From the NCBI GenBank assembly GCA_005885565.1, contig VAXK01000016.1, positions 1-7,825 on the forward strand: DNA of 7,825 nucleotides, written 5' to 3'. A program made the translations under genes and the position numbers. The stretch is from Actinomycetota bacterium. Its GTDB lineage: Bacteria; Actinomycetota; Thermoleophilia; Gaiellales; Gaiellaceae. Shown one piece after another: positions 1 through 6,378 of this stretch. Numbering within the stretch: position 1 is the first letter of the stretch; each line of letters begins with the position of its first letter. The notes beneath the pieces are model-generated. The model saw only the letters and a program-made list of their open reading frames with translations, was not told where the DNA came from and did not search any database.

Positions 1-694
1 CGCGCTCGACCCGCTCGACGAAGCGCCGCGTCATAGCTCGCAGCGCGAGCTCGGGGTCGACGTTCAGGCGCCGGGCGACGTTGACCGCTGCGAAGAGGAC
101 GTCGCCGAGCTCCTCGAAGACGTGGGGCGGTGGCTCGGTCTCGGCGCTGATCTCCCCGGCCTCGGCGAGCGCCTCCTTCAGCTCGCGCACCTCGTCGTCG
201 AGATCCGCGAGCGCGCCGTCGGTGTCGAGGTACTCGAAGCCGATCGACGCCGCGCGCCGCTGCACCTTGCGCGCGTAGAGGAGCGCGGGAAACGTCTCGG
301 GGACGTGGTGGAAGATCCCTTCACGGCCCTCGTCCTCGCGCTTGATGTCCTCCCAGCGGGCCTTCACCGCGCCCGCCGAGTCGGCGTCCGCGTCGCCGAA
401 GACGTGCGGATGGCGCCGCACGAGCTTGTCGCGGATTCCGCGCGCCACCTCCTCGAGCCCGGGGCCGCCGCGCTCCTCGAGCAGGAGCGAGAGGAAGTAG
501 ACCTGGAAGAGCAGGTCGCCGAGCTCGTCGGCCAGCTTCAGGTCGTCGCCCGAGACGGCCGCGTCCGCGACCTCGTACGCCTCCTCGACCGTGTGCGGGA
601 CGATCGTGCGCGCCGTCTGGGCACGGTCCCAGGGGCAGTCGCGGCGCAGGCGCTCGGTGAGCTGCTGCAGCTCGACCAACGCCTCCAGATTCAA
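1..694 (-). CDS. mazG: MazG, nucleoside triphosphate pyrophosphohydrolase (partial, C-terminus beyond window)
   Basis: Hydrolyses NTPs/dNTPs to NMP and pyrophosphate in the cytoplasm, a nucleotide-pool cleaning role. My translation of the minus strand gives 231 codons before the window edge. Both MazG modules are visible. The N-terminal module has CPWDRAQT (residues 20-27), EEAYE (37-41) and DELGDLLFQV (56-65), supplying the acidic Mg-binding set, then KLVRRHPHVFG (90-100). The C-terminal module has DDEVRELKE (166-174) and EELGDVLF (194-201), then a family-like RRFVERVER at the edge. Full MazG proteins are about 260 residues, so perhaps 20-40 are missing. The start is chosen as TTG at 694, one base after the upstream lipoprotein stop. 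No ATG or GTG lies nearby in frame; a TTG at 679 is the only close alternative. There is no clear ribosome binding site, so translational coupling to the upstream gene is likely. The family is certain; the exact start is not. Confidence 0.93.
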   Translation of the reverse strand, partial: MNLEALVELQQLTERLRRDCPWDRAQTARTIVPHTVEEAYEVADAAVSGDDLKLADELGDLLFQVYFLSLLLEERGGPGLEEVARGIRDKLVRRHPHVFGDADADSAGAVKARWEDIKREDEGREGIFHHVPETFPALLYARKVQRRAASIGFEYLDTDGALADLDDEVRELKEALAEAGEISAETEPPPHVFEELGDVLFAAVNVARRLNVDPELALRAMTRRFVERVER

Positions 695-695
695 C

Positions 696-1700
696 TCAGG
701 TCGTGGTCGGCGAGGAGGAGGTCGTCGGAGGCGCGAAGCCGGCCTGGTAGTGGACCTTCTTCGCGTACTCCTTCTTCGTGTCGTTGATCCACTTCGACCA
801 CTCGGCGCGCTGGCGCTGCTGGAGGAGCTGCTGCTTGATCGACGACTTAAGCTGCTTGTTGAGCGGCGTCGTCTTCGCCGGCTTGACGTCGGAAAGCGCC
901 TGGATGATGTGCCACCCGTACTGCGTCTTGACCGGCCGCGAGACCTGGCCCTTGTCGAGGAGGAACGCGGTCTGGTCGAACGGGGCAGCGGTCTGGCCCT
1001 TCACGATCGTGAGCTTGCCGCCCTGCGCGCGCGAGCCGGGATCCTTCGAGTACTTCTTCGCCAGCGCCGCGAAGCTCGCCCCGCCCTTGATCTTGTCGTA
1101 GAGCTTGTTCGCGAGCGCGCGGTCCGAGACGAGGATGTGCCTGACGTCGCGCGACTCGGGCTGCTGGTAGAGCTTCAGGTTCTTCTTGTAGTAGCTCGCG
1201 ACGTCGCTGTCCGAGACCTTGACGCCGCCCGTGACCTTCTTGTAGATCCCTTCCGAGAGGAGCTGCGGCCGGATGACGACGTCGCGCACGTCCTGGAGGG
1301 TCAACCCCTGGGCTTTCGCCTGCGTCTGGAGGTTCTTCGCCCCGCCGAGCTGCTTCTCGAGCTGGGCGTAGCGGTCGGACATCTGCTTGTCGGTGATCGT
1401 GACGCCGAGCTGCTTCGCCTTCTGCTCCAGCTCTTGGAGCTGGACGAGGAACGTGAGCGCCGACTGCTGGACCTGCTGGAACTGCGTCGTCCCCGCCTTC
1501 GGCCACGCACGGTGCTGCTGCGCGTAGCCGCGCTTCGAGCGGGCCATCGCGAGGTCGAAGGAGGCCCTCGAGATCGTGTCGCCGTTCACGACGGCCACCG
1601 CGTTGGGGGGCACCTTCGTGGAGCTGCCGCCTCCGCCGCAGCCTGCGGCCGCGAGCGTGAGGAGAACGAGGAGTGGAACGGCGATGCGGAGGGATCTCAT
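696..1700 (-). CDS. Exported parvulin-type peptidyl-prolyl isomerase lipoprotein (PrsA/SurA-like)
   Basis: Predicted membrane-anchored foldase acting outside the cytoplasmic membrane, catalysing cis-trans isomerisation of prolyl bonds in secreted proteins. From ATG at 1700 the product is 334 residues. A basic N-region (MRSLR) and a hydrophobic core lead to AAAGC with Cys21 as the likely lipidated residue, followed by a GGGGSS linker. An N-terminal SurA_N-like helical region starts near VAVVNGDTISRASFD (35-49) and runs to about 180. The parvulin domain spans about 184-275 and carries RHILV (187-191), a FAALAKKYSKDPGS segment, GG near the centre, and YGWHII at its end. The tail ends in a Thr/Ser/Pro-rich stretch. 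A GTG at 1730 overlaps the mfd stop as GTGA and would add ten residues. I prefer ATG because it gives a standard signal peptide, but coupled initiation at GTG is possible. The position between mfd and mazG matches the actinomycete arrangement. Confidence 0.9.
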   Translation of the reverse strand: MRSLRIAVPLLVLLTLAAAGCGGGGSSTKVPPNAVAVVNGDTISRASFDLAMARSKRGYAQQHRAWPKAGTTQFQQVQQSALTFLVQLQELEQKAKQLGVTITDKQMSDRYAQLEKQLGGAKNLQTQAKAQGLTLQDVRDVVIRPQLLSEGIYKKVTGGVKVSDSDVASYYKKNLKLYQQPESRDVRHILVSDRALANKLYDKIKGGASFAALAKKYSKDPGSRAQGGKLTIVKGQTAAPFDQTAFLLDKGQVSRPVKTQYGWHIIQALSDVKPAKTTPLNKQLKSSIKQQLLQQRQRAEWSKWINDTKKEYAKKVHYQAGFAPPTTSSSPTTT

Positions 1701-1726
1701 AAAACAAGCGCCGCGCAGCGGGACGA

Positions 1727-4700
1727 TCACGCTGCCTGGCGCGCGCCGAGTATAGCATCGACCAGTCGAAGCGCTTCGCCGAATTCTTCGTTACGAAGGG
1801 TAATCTCGCGCGTCGCGCTGGTGTAGATCGCGGTGTCCACGCGGCTCCGCAGCTCACGCAGCTCGGCCGACCCCAGCACGAGCGGACCCACGCTGGCGCG
1901 GCCGGCGCGGAAGACGAGGTAGTCGGCGCCGAGCCGCGCGAGCTTCAGCTTCGCCTCCTGGATCGCGAAGAGGTTCTCGACCGGCTCGGGGAGCGGACCG
2001 AAGCGGTCCTCGGTCGCGGCCTCGAGCTCGCGCAGCTCGTCCTCGTCCTCGGTCAGCGCGAGGCGACGGTGGAGGTCGATCTTGAGCGCCTCCGAGGCGA
2101 TGTACGTGGCCGGGACGTACGCGTCGACCCGTGCGTCGACGCGCACGGGGCGCGCGACGGCGCGCCGCCGGCCCGAGAGCTCCGCTACCGCCTCGTTCAG
2201 GAGCTCGACGTAGAGCTCGAAGCCGACCGCCGCGACGTGGCCCGACTGCTCCGCGCCGAGGAGGTCGCCGGCGCCCCGGATCTCGAGGTCGCGCATCGCG
2301 ATCGCGAACCCGGCCCCGAGCTCGGTGTGGTCGGCGAGGGTGGCGAGCCGCGCCCGCGCCTCCGGCGAGAGCTCGCTCGCCGCCGGGTAGAAGAGGTACG
2401 CGTGCGCGGTCACGTCGGAGCGGCCCACGCGGCCGCGGATCTGGTACAGCTGCGCGAGGCCCAGCGTGTCCGACCGCTCGACGACGAGCGTGTTGGCCTG
2501 CGGGATGTCGAGGCCGGACTCGATGATCGTCGTCGAGACGAGCACGTCGGCGTCGCCGCGCAGGAAGGCGTGCATCTTCTCCTCGAGCTCCTTCTCCCGC
2601 GTCTGGCCGTGCGCGACGAGAAACCGCAGGCCCGGGCAGAGCTGTTGGAGCTTGAGGGTCGCCTCCTCGATCGTCTCGACACGGTTGTGGAGGTAGAACG
2701 ACTGGCCGTCGCGCGCGTGCTCGCGCTCGAGCGCGAGCTTCACGACCTCCTCGTCGTACTCGGAGACCGTCGTCCGGATCGGCCGGCGCCCCTCGGGCGG
2801 CGTCTCGATGATCGAGATGTCGCGCAGGCCCGAGAGCGACATGTGCAGCGTGCGCGGGATGGGAGTGGCCGAGAGAGCCAGCACGTCGACCTCCAGCCGG
2901 AGCGAGCGCAACAGCTCCTTCTGGGCGACGCCGAAGCGCTGCTCCTCGTCGAGGATCACGAGCCCGAGCTCCTTCGGGATCACGTCGCGGCTCAGGACCC
3001 GGTGCGTGCCGACGAGGACGTCGACCTTGCCGGCGGCGAAGTCGGCGAGGATCCGCTTCGCCTCGGCGGGCCTGCGGAACCGCGAGACCATCTCGACGAC
3101 GACGGGGAAGTCGCGGTAGCGCTCACGGAAGGTGTTCCAGTGCTGCTCGGCGAGGATCGTCGTCGGCGCGAGCAGGAGCGTCTGCTTGCCGTTGACGGCC
3201 ACGGCGAACGCGGCGCGCACGGCGACCTCGGTCTTGCCGAAGCCGACGTCGCCGCAGACGAGCCGGTCCATCGGCCGCGGCGCCTCGAGGTCCTCCTTGA
3301 CCGCCTCGATCGCGACCTGCTGGTCGGGCGTCTCGCGGTACGGGAACTCGGCCTCGAGCCGCTCCAGCATGTCGTCCGAGAGGTCGTACGGCACCCCGGG
3401 CGCGCGCTGCCGCTGCGCGTAGAGCGCGAGCAGCTCGCCCGCCAGCTCGCGCACGCTCGCCCGCGCGCGGTTCTTGAGCAGCTGCCACGCCTTGCCGCCG
3501 AGCTTCGAGAGCGCCGGCGCCTTGGCGTCGGCGCCGATGTAGCGCGACACCTTGCCGAGCTGCTCGTGCGGGACGTAGAGCCGGTCCTCGCCGCGGAAGG
3601 CGAGGAAGAGGTAGTCCCGCGTCACGCCTGCGACCGTCTTCGTCTCGAAGCCGAGCAGCTTCCCGACGCCGTGGTCCTCGTGGACGACGTGGTCGCCGGT
3701 GCGCAGGTCGGCGAAGGACTGGAGCGCGCGGCCGACGCGCGCGTCGGCCCGCGGCGCGCGGCGGCGGAAGACCTGCGTGTCCGGGAGCAGGACGAGCCCG
3801 AGCTCCCGCCAGACGAAGCCCCGGCGCGCGGGAGCGACCGCGAACTGCACGCCCGGCTGGCGCGGCAGGACCGGCTCGTCGAGCGTGCCCGCCTCGACCT
3901 TGCGGAGCAGGTTCTGGGTCCGGAGCGCCTCCCCGCGGTGCGGGAAGGCGACGACGACGCGCTGACCCGCGCGCACGAAGCCCGCCAGCTCGTTCTCGGC
4001 CTCCGCGAGCCCGCGAGAGGCGAGCGCCGGCCGTTGCGCCTCGAACGCGAACGGCTGCCCCGCCGGGAGCGGGTCGAGCTCGGCGGCTCCCTTGAGCGAC
4101 TGCGGCTCGTAGCCTTCCTCCTCCCAGACGTGGCGCACCTCGTCCGCCTCCCAGACGAGATCGGGCGGTCGATCGAGCGGCGCGACGAGGTCGTTCGGGA
4201 CGAAGGGCTCTTCCAAGAGAGTCGGCTCGGAGAGATCGACACGCCGCTCGGCAGCCGGGTAGATCGTCGCGTCCTGGACGCTGTGCAGCGTCCGCTGCGT
4301 GAAGGGCGAGAACGCCCGCACGCTCTCGATCTCGTCGCCGAAGAACTCGACGCGCAGCGGCTCGCGGCCGGTCGTCGGGAAGACGTCGATCAGGTCGCCG
4401 CGAACCGCGAACTGGCCGCGCTCCTCGACGCGGTCGACGCGCTCGTACCCGACGAGCGCCAGCTCCTCGGCCAGGTCGGCGTGGCCGGCCGTCTCGGCGA
4501 TTCGGACCGGAGCCGGTCGGGCGCGGGCCGGCGGCATCCCCTCGGCGAGCGACACAGCCGACGCGCAGACGAGCCCGCCCGCCGCGAGCACGTCGAGCGC
4601 GCGCGCCCGCTCGCCGACGAGGTGCGGCGGCGGCTGGAGCCCCGATTCCCAGCGGACGCCACGGCTCGGCAGCAGGGCGACCCGCTCGTCGCCGAGGAAC

Positions 4701-4912
4701 CACGCCGCCGCCTCGGCGAGGTCGCGCGCGTCCGCGTCCTCAGGAACCAAGACGGCGAGCGGTCGCGCGAGCCGCTCGTGGAGCGCCGCCACGAGGAGCG
4801 GCAGCGCAGGCTCCGAGACGCGCGCGCGGGCCGGCAGCGCCTCGACGAAAGCCGCGAGGCGCTCGTGCTCGACGAGCTCGCGGACGAAGGCGTGGAGGAT
4901 CGGACGGTCCAT
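1727..4912 (-). CDS. mfd: Mfd, transcription-repair coupling factor (ATP-dependent translocase)
   Basis: Removes RNA polymerase stalled at DNA damage and recruits UvrA for nucleotide excision repair. The product is 1061 residues. The UvrB-like N-terminal module includes RGDLIDVFP (171-179) and LRVEFF (186-191). R171, R187 and F191 align with the E. coli UvrA-contact residues R165, R181 and F185 as I recall them. The RNA-polymerase-interacting domain starts near HEDHGVGK (411-418). The translocase has Walker A GDVGFGKTE (554-562, K560), DEEQRFG (655-661), SATPIPRTL, TTIIESGLDIP and motif VI QIRGRVGR (824-831). A typical Mfd C-terminal domain with EALKIDLHRRLA follows. The frame stays open to 5197, but those extra 95 codons lie antisense to arsR. 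ATG at 4912 gives the same N-terminal length as E. coli Mfd. The protein is about 80 residues shorter than E. coli Mfd between R171 and K560. There is no Shine-Dalgarno sequence before the ATG. The stop overlaps the possible GTG of the downstream lipoprotein. Confidence 0.97.
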   Translation of the reverse strand: MDRPILHAFVRELVEHERLAAFVEALPARARVSEPALPLLVAALHERLARPLAVLVPEDADARDLAEAAAWFLGDERVALLPSRGVRWESGLQPPPHLVGERARALDVLAAGGLVCASAVSLAEGMPPARARPAPVRIAETAGHADLAEELALVGYERVDRVEERGQFAVRGDLIDVFPTTGREPLRVEFFGDEIESVRAFSPFTQRTLHSVQDATIYPAAERRVDLSEPTLLEEPFVPNDLVAPLDRPPDLVWEADEVRHVWEEEGYEPQSLKGAAELDPLPAGQPFAFEAQRPALASRGLAEAENELAGFVRAGQRVVVAFPHRGEALRTQNLLRKVEAGTLDEPVLPRQPGVQFAVAPARRGFVWRELGLVLLPDTQVFRRRAPRADARVGRALQSFADLRTGDHVVHEDHGVGKLLGFETKTVAGVTRDYLFLAFRGEDRLYVPHEQLGKVSRYIGADAKAPALSKLGGKAWQLLKNRARASVRELAGELLALYAQRQRAPGVPYDLSDDMLERLEAEFPYRETPDQQVAIEAVKEDLEAPRPMDRLVCGDVGFGKTEVAVRAAFAVAVNGKQTLLLAPTTILAEQHWNTFRERYRDFPVVVEMVSRFRRPAEAKRILADFAAGKVDVLVGTHRVLSRDVIPKELGLVILDEEQRFGVAQKELLRSLRLEVDVLALSATPIPRTLHMSLSGLRDISIIETPPEGRRPIRTTVSEYDEEVVKLALEREHARDGQSFYLHNRVETIEEATLKLQQLCPGLRFLVAHGQTREKELEEKMHAFLRGDADVLVSTTIIESGLDIPQANTLVVERSDTLGLAQLYQIRGRVGRSDVTAHAYLFYPAASELSPEARARLATLADHTELGAGFAIAMRDLEIRGAGDLLGAEQSGHVAAVGFELYVELLNEAVAELSGRRRAVARPVRVDARVDAYVPATYIASEALKIDLHRRLALTEDEDELRELEAATEDRFGPLPEPVENLFAIQEAKLKLARLGADYLVFRAGRASVGPLVLGSAELRELRSRVDTAIYTSATREITLRNEEFGEALRLVDAILGARQAA

Positions 4913-4920
4913 GACGAAAG

Positions 4921-4939
4921 GCGGAACCGGCGGTTCCGC
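4921..4939. repeat. 8+8 bp inverted repeat just upstream of the mfd start
   Basis: Arms GCGGAACC (4921-4928) and GGTTCCGC (4932-4939) are perfect reverse complements around GGC. The repeat ends eight bases before the mfd ATG. If mfd is transcribed from the candidate site near 4941, this would form a hairpin at the 5' end of its mRNA. It could equally be a protein-binding site or chance in GC-rich DNA. The symmetry is seen directly; any function is inferred. Confidence 0.5.
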
Positions 4940-4947
4940 GGCCGCGA

Positions 4948-4975
4948 AGTCTAGTCGCGGCGGCTCGCTTGACAG
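4948..4975 (-). promoter_or_regulatory. Weak candidate promoter for mfd
   Basis: On the minus strand TAGACT (4953-4948) resembles a -10 element, matching four of six consensus bases. CTGTCA (4975-4970) lies 16 bp upstream as a possible -35, also four of six. It would start transcription around 4941 and give a leader of about 29 bases. Its -35 overlaps the -35 of the divergent arsR promoter, so the two promoters would interfere. This is a weak match and could be wrong; mfd may instead be read through from pth, but then the mRNA would cross the arsR cassette in antisense. Confidence 0.22.
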
Positions 4976-4998
4976 CTCCTCTACCGTAAGCTTATGCT
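4969..4998 (+). promoter_or_regulatory. Promoter of the arsR-SRPBCC cassette
   Basis: A perfect TTGACA -35 box (4969-4974) is followed after 18 bp by TATGCT (4993-4998), a four-of-six -10 box. The -10 sits in the centre of the palindromic operator, so repressor binding would block RNA polymerase directly. The expected transcription start is about 5004-5007, at or within a few bases of the GTG start codon. That implies a leaderless or nearly leaderless mRNA, a common mode in actinobacteria. Confidence 0.68.
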
Positions 4999-5005
4999 TA
5001 CGGTA
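4982..5005. promoter_or_regulatory. Palindromic operator, probable ArsR autoregulatory site
   Basis: TACCGTAAGC (4982-4991) and GCTTACGGTA (4996-5005) are perfect 10-bp reverse complements separated by TTAT. The site covers the spacer and -10 of the arsR promoter and ends two bases before the arsR GTG. It is AT-rich compared with its surroundings. Dimeric ArsR-family winged-helix repressors bind such inverted repeats, and they usually repress their own operon. The symmetry is certain; the identity of the binding protein is inferred from position. Confidence 0.72.
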
Positions 5006-5006
5006 A

Positions 5007-5321
5007 GTGGGTACTAACGGAGATGGATTCGCGGCGCTGGCCGACCCCACCCGAAGGGCGGTCTTCGAGCACCTGCGCCGGGGACCCAGACCCGTCGGCG
5101 ACATCGCCCGCGCCCTGCCGGTCAGCCGTCCGGCGGTGTCGCAGCACCTGCGCGTGCTGAAGGAAGCCGGGCTCGTGACCGAGCGAAAGGAAGGCACGCG
5201 GCGGCTCTACCGGATCGACCCGGACGGCCTAGCGGCCATCCGCGACTACTTCGACGACTTCTGGAACGAGGCGCTCGCGGCCTTCAAGGCCGCCGCCGAG
5301 AGCGAAGGGAGAGAGCAGTGA
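5007..5321 (+). CDS. ArsR-family winged helix-turn-helix repressor (SRPBCC-associated type)
   Basis: A dimeric DNA-binding repressor of 104 residues. FAALADPTRRAVFEHL (8-23) is the family's typical first helix. The helix-turn-helix covers about 29-52 with recognition helix SRPAVSQHLRVLK (40-52), followed by the wing GLVTERKEGTRRLYRI (55-70). The C-terminal helix YFDDFWNEALAAFK resembles the SdpR-like subgroup paired with SRPBCC/AHSA1 proteins. It contains no cysteine, so the classical thiol metal-sensing motif is absent and the signal is probably not arsenite or a similar soft metal; the ligand is unknown. GTG at 5007 is the only start that keeps the whole first helix. A nearby ATG at 5023 is in another frame, and an ATG at 4994 reads into a stop after seven codons. 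There is no ribosome binding site, consistent with a leaderless mRNA. The gene overlaps the next one by four bases and is transcribed opposite to all flanking housekeeping genes. Confidence 0.92.
   Translation: MGTNGDGFAALADPTRRAVFEHLRRGPRPVGDIARALPVSRPAVSQHLRVLKEAGLVTERKEGTRRLYRIDPDGLAAIRDYFDDFWNEALAAFKAAAESEGREQ
5306..5311 (+). promoter_or_regulatory. Ribosome binding site supporting the GTG start of the SRPBCC gene
   Basis: AGGGAG lies six bases before GTG at 5318, inside the end of arsR. It is the clearest Shine-Dalgarno match among the starts I examined in the window. It fixes the SRPBCC start at the GTGA overlap and contrasts with the arsR start, which has none. Confidence 0.6.
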
Positions 5322-5758
5322 ACGAGACGCGAACGAAGATCGAACCCGTTCGCCGCGCGATCACCGTCGAGCGGCCGGTCGAGGACGCCTTCCGCGTCTT
5401 CACGGAGGAGCTCGGCAACTGGTGGCCGGTCGAGACGCACTCGATCGCCAAGGACGCCGTCGAGACCGTCGTCCTCGAGGGCCGTGTCGGCGGGAGGCTC
5501 TACGAGCGCACAGCCGACGGTGCCGAGAACGGTTGGGGCCGGATGCTCGTCTGGGAGCCGCCGCGCCGGGTCGCCTTCGAGTGGCACATCACCGGCGTGC
5601 CGACCGAGGTCGAGGTCCGGTTCACGCCTGAGGGAGACGGCACGCGCGTCGACCTCGAGCACCGCGGCTTCGAGCGGGTCGCGAACGGCACTGAGCGCCG
5701 GGAGTCCTACAACACCGGCTGGGTCAAGGTGCTCGGACGCTACGCAGCGGCGGCTTAA
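5318..5758 (+). CDS. SRPBCC (START/Bet v 1-like, AHSA1-type) domain protein
   Basis: Soluble protein of 146 residues with the helix-grip fold, which encloses a hydrophobic pocket. Its ligand or reaction is unknown. The order of elements fits AHSA1-like SRPBCC proteins: a first strand RRAITVERP (12-20), a helix AFRVFTEELGNWWP (24-37) with the typical WWP, then GGRLYERT, a central GWGRMLVWEPPRRVAFEW, a strand pair TEVEVRFTPEGDGTRVDLEHRGF, and a C-terminal amphipathic helix ending in GWVKVLGRYAAAA. There is no signal peptide or membrane segment. The GTG start overlaps the arsR stop as GTGA, so translation is probably coupled and expression controlled by ArsR. ArsR/SRPBCC pairs are widespread in soil bacteria and are mostly of unknown function. 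The gene ends on a TTAA that also holds the stop codon of convergent pth. Fold assignment is firm; biochemical role is not. Confidence 0.9.
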   Translation: MNETRTKIEPVRRAITVERPVEDAFRVFTEELGNWWPVETHSIAKDAVETVVLEGRVGGRLYERTADGAENGWGRMLVWEPPRRVAFEWHITGVPTEVEVRFTPEGDGTRVDLEHRGFERVANGTERRESYNTGWVKVLGRYAAAA

Positions 5759-6357
5759 TTCACCGCACGCTGCGTCGTCTCGAGCCCTTCGGCGGCGAGC
5801 TGCTCGACGGCGTCCGCGGCGCGGGCGACGAGCGCGTCGACGTCGAAGGCCGGGTCGAACGGCGAGAGCACGTAGTCGGCGACGGGCCGGGGATCGCCCC
5901 GCCCCGGCCTCCCCACGCCGATCCGCAGCCGCAGGAAGTCGTTCGTCCCGAGGTGCTGGGCGATCGAGCGCAGGCCGTTGTGTCCCGCGAGACCGCCGCC
6001 GAGGCGCGCCTGGAGCCGACCCTCCTCGAGGTCGACGTCGTCGTGCACGAGCAGCGTCCGCTCGGGCGGAGCCTTGTAGAAGCGCGCCGCCGCGCCCACC
6101 GAGCGGCCCGACTCGTTCATGTACGTCTCCGGCTTCAGGAGCGCGAGCCGCCGGCCGTCGACGCGCACGTCCGCCACGCGCCCCGAGAACTTCGAGCGGA
6201 ACGAGCCGCCGTGCCGCCGCGCGAGCTCGTCCGCGACGAGCCAGCCGACGTTGTGGCGCGTCTGCTCGTACTCGCGGCCGGGATTGCCGAGACCGGCGAC
6301 GAGCAGGTCGAGCGTCGAGGCGGGCTCGCCCCGGCGCAGCAAGCGCACCGAAGGCAC
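5755..6357 (-). CDS. pth: Pth, peptidyl-tRNA hydrolase
   Basis: Cleaves the ester bond of peptidyl-tRNAs that drop off ribosomes, recycling tRNA in the cytoplasm. From GTG at 6357 the product is 200 residues, near the usual 185-200. The conserved core is complete: GLGNPG (22-27, N25), TRHNVG (33-38, catalytic H35), KPETYMNESG (75-84, N81), HDDVDL (105-110, D107 region) and GHNGLRS (125-131, N127). The start is uncertain. An in-frame stop lies 21-24 bases upstream, so only GTG 6357, GTG 6348 or TTG 6342 are available. The first lies in the stem of a hairpin and none has a convincing Shine-Dalgarno. Pth proteins usually begin only a few residues before the GLGNPG motif, which argues for the shorter forms of 197 or 195 residues. 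The gene follows rplY in the classic prs-rplY-pth order. Its stop TAA overlaps the stop of the convergent SRPBCC gene. Confidence 0.95.
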   Translation of the reverse strand: MPSVRLLRRGEPASTLDLLVAGLGNPGREYEQTRHNVGWLVADELARRHGGSFRSKFSGRVADVRVDGRRLALLKPETYMNESGRSVGAAARFYKAPPERTLLVHDDVDLEEGRLQARLGGGLAGHNGLRSIAQHLGTNDFLRLRIGVGRPGRGDPRPVADYVLSPFDPAFDVDALVARAADAVEQLAAEGLETTQRAVN

Positions 6358-6370
6358 CGCTTGCGGTGCC
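6353..6370. repeat. Hairpin covering the first possible pth start codon
   Basis: GGCACCGC (6353-6360) and GCGGTGCC (6363-6370) are perfect 8-bp reverse complements separated by two bases. In practice the RNA would form a seven-pair stem with a four-base loop. The GTG at 6357-6355 that gives the longest pth frame is inside the stem. No T-run follows on either strand, so it is not a standard intrinsic terminator. Confidence 0.6.
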
Positions 6371-6378
6371 GTCCTTCA

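Noticed and set aside
591..1826. Plus-strand open frames over the lipoprotein and mazG (122-787 and 591-1826)
   Set aside because: Low-complexity Arg-rich translations antisense to genes with clear motifs; no independent support.
2069..4954. A 961-codon open frame on the plus strand opposite mfd
   Set aside because: It is Arg/Leu/Glu-rich with no recognisable domain, and lies wholly antisense to a clear mfd. Long antisense frames are a normal by-product of high-GC codon use.
4994..5017. A seven-codon reading frame starting at the ATG inside the operator
   Set aside because: It lies at or upstream of the expected transcription start and overlaps the -10 box, so it is unlikely to be translated.
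4913..5197. A 95-residue N-terminal extension of Mfd
   Set aside because: It reads antisense through arsR and its operator. The UvrA-contact residues already align with E. coli numbering from the ATG at 4912.
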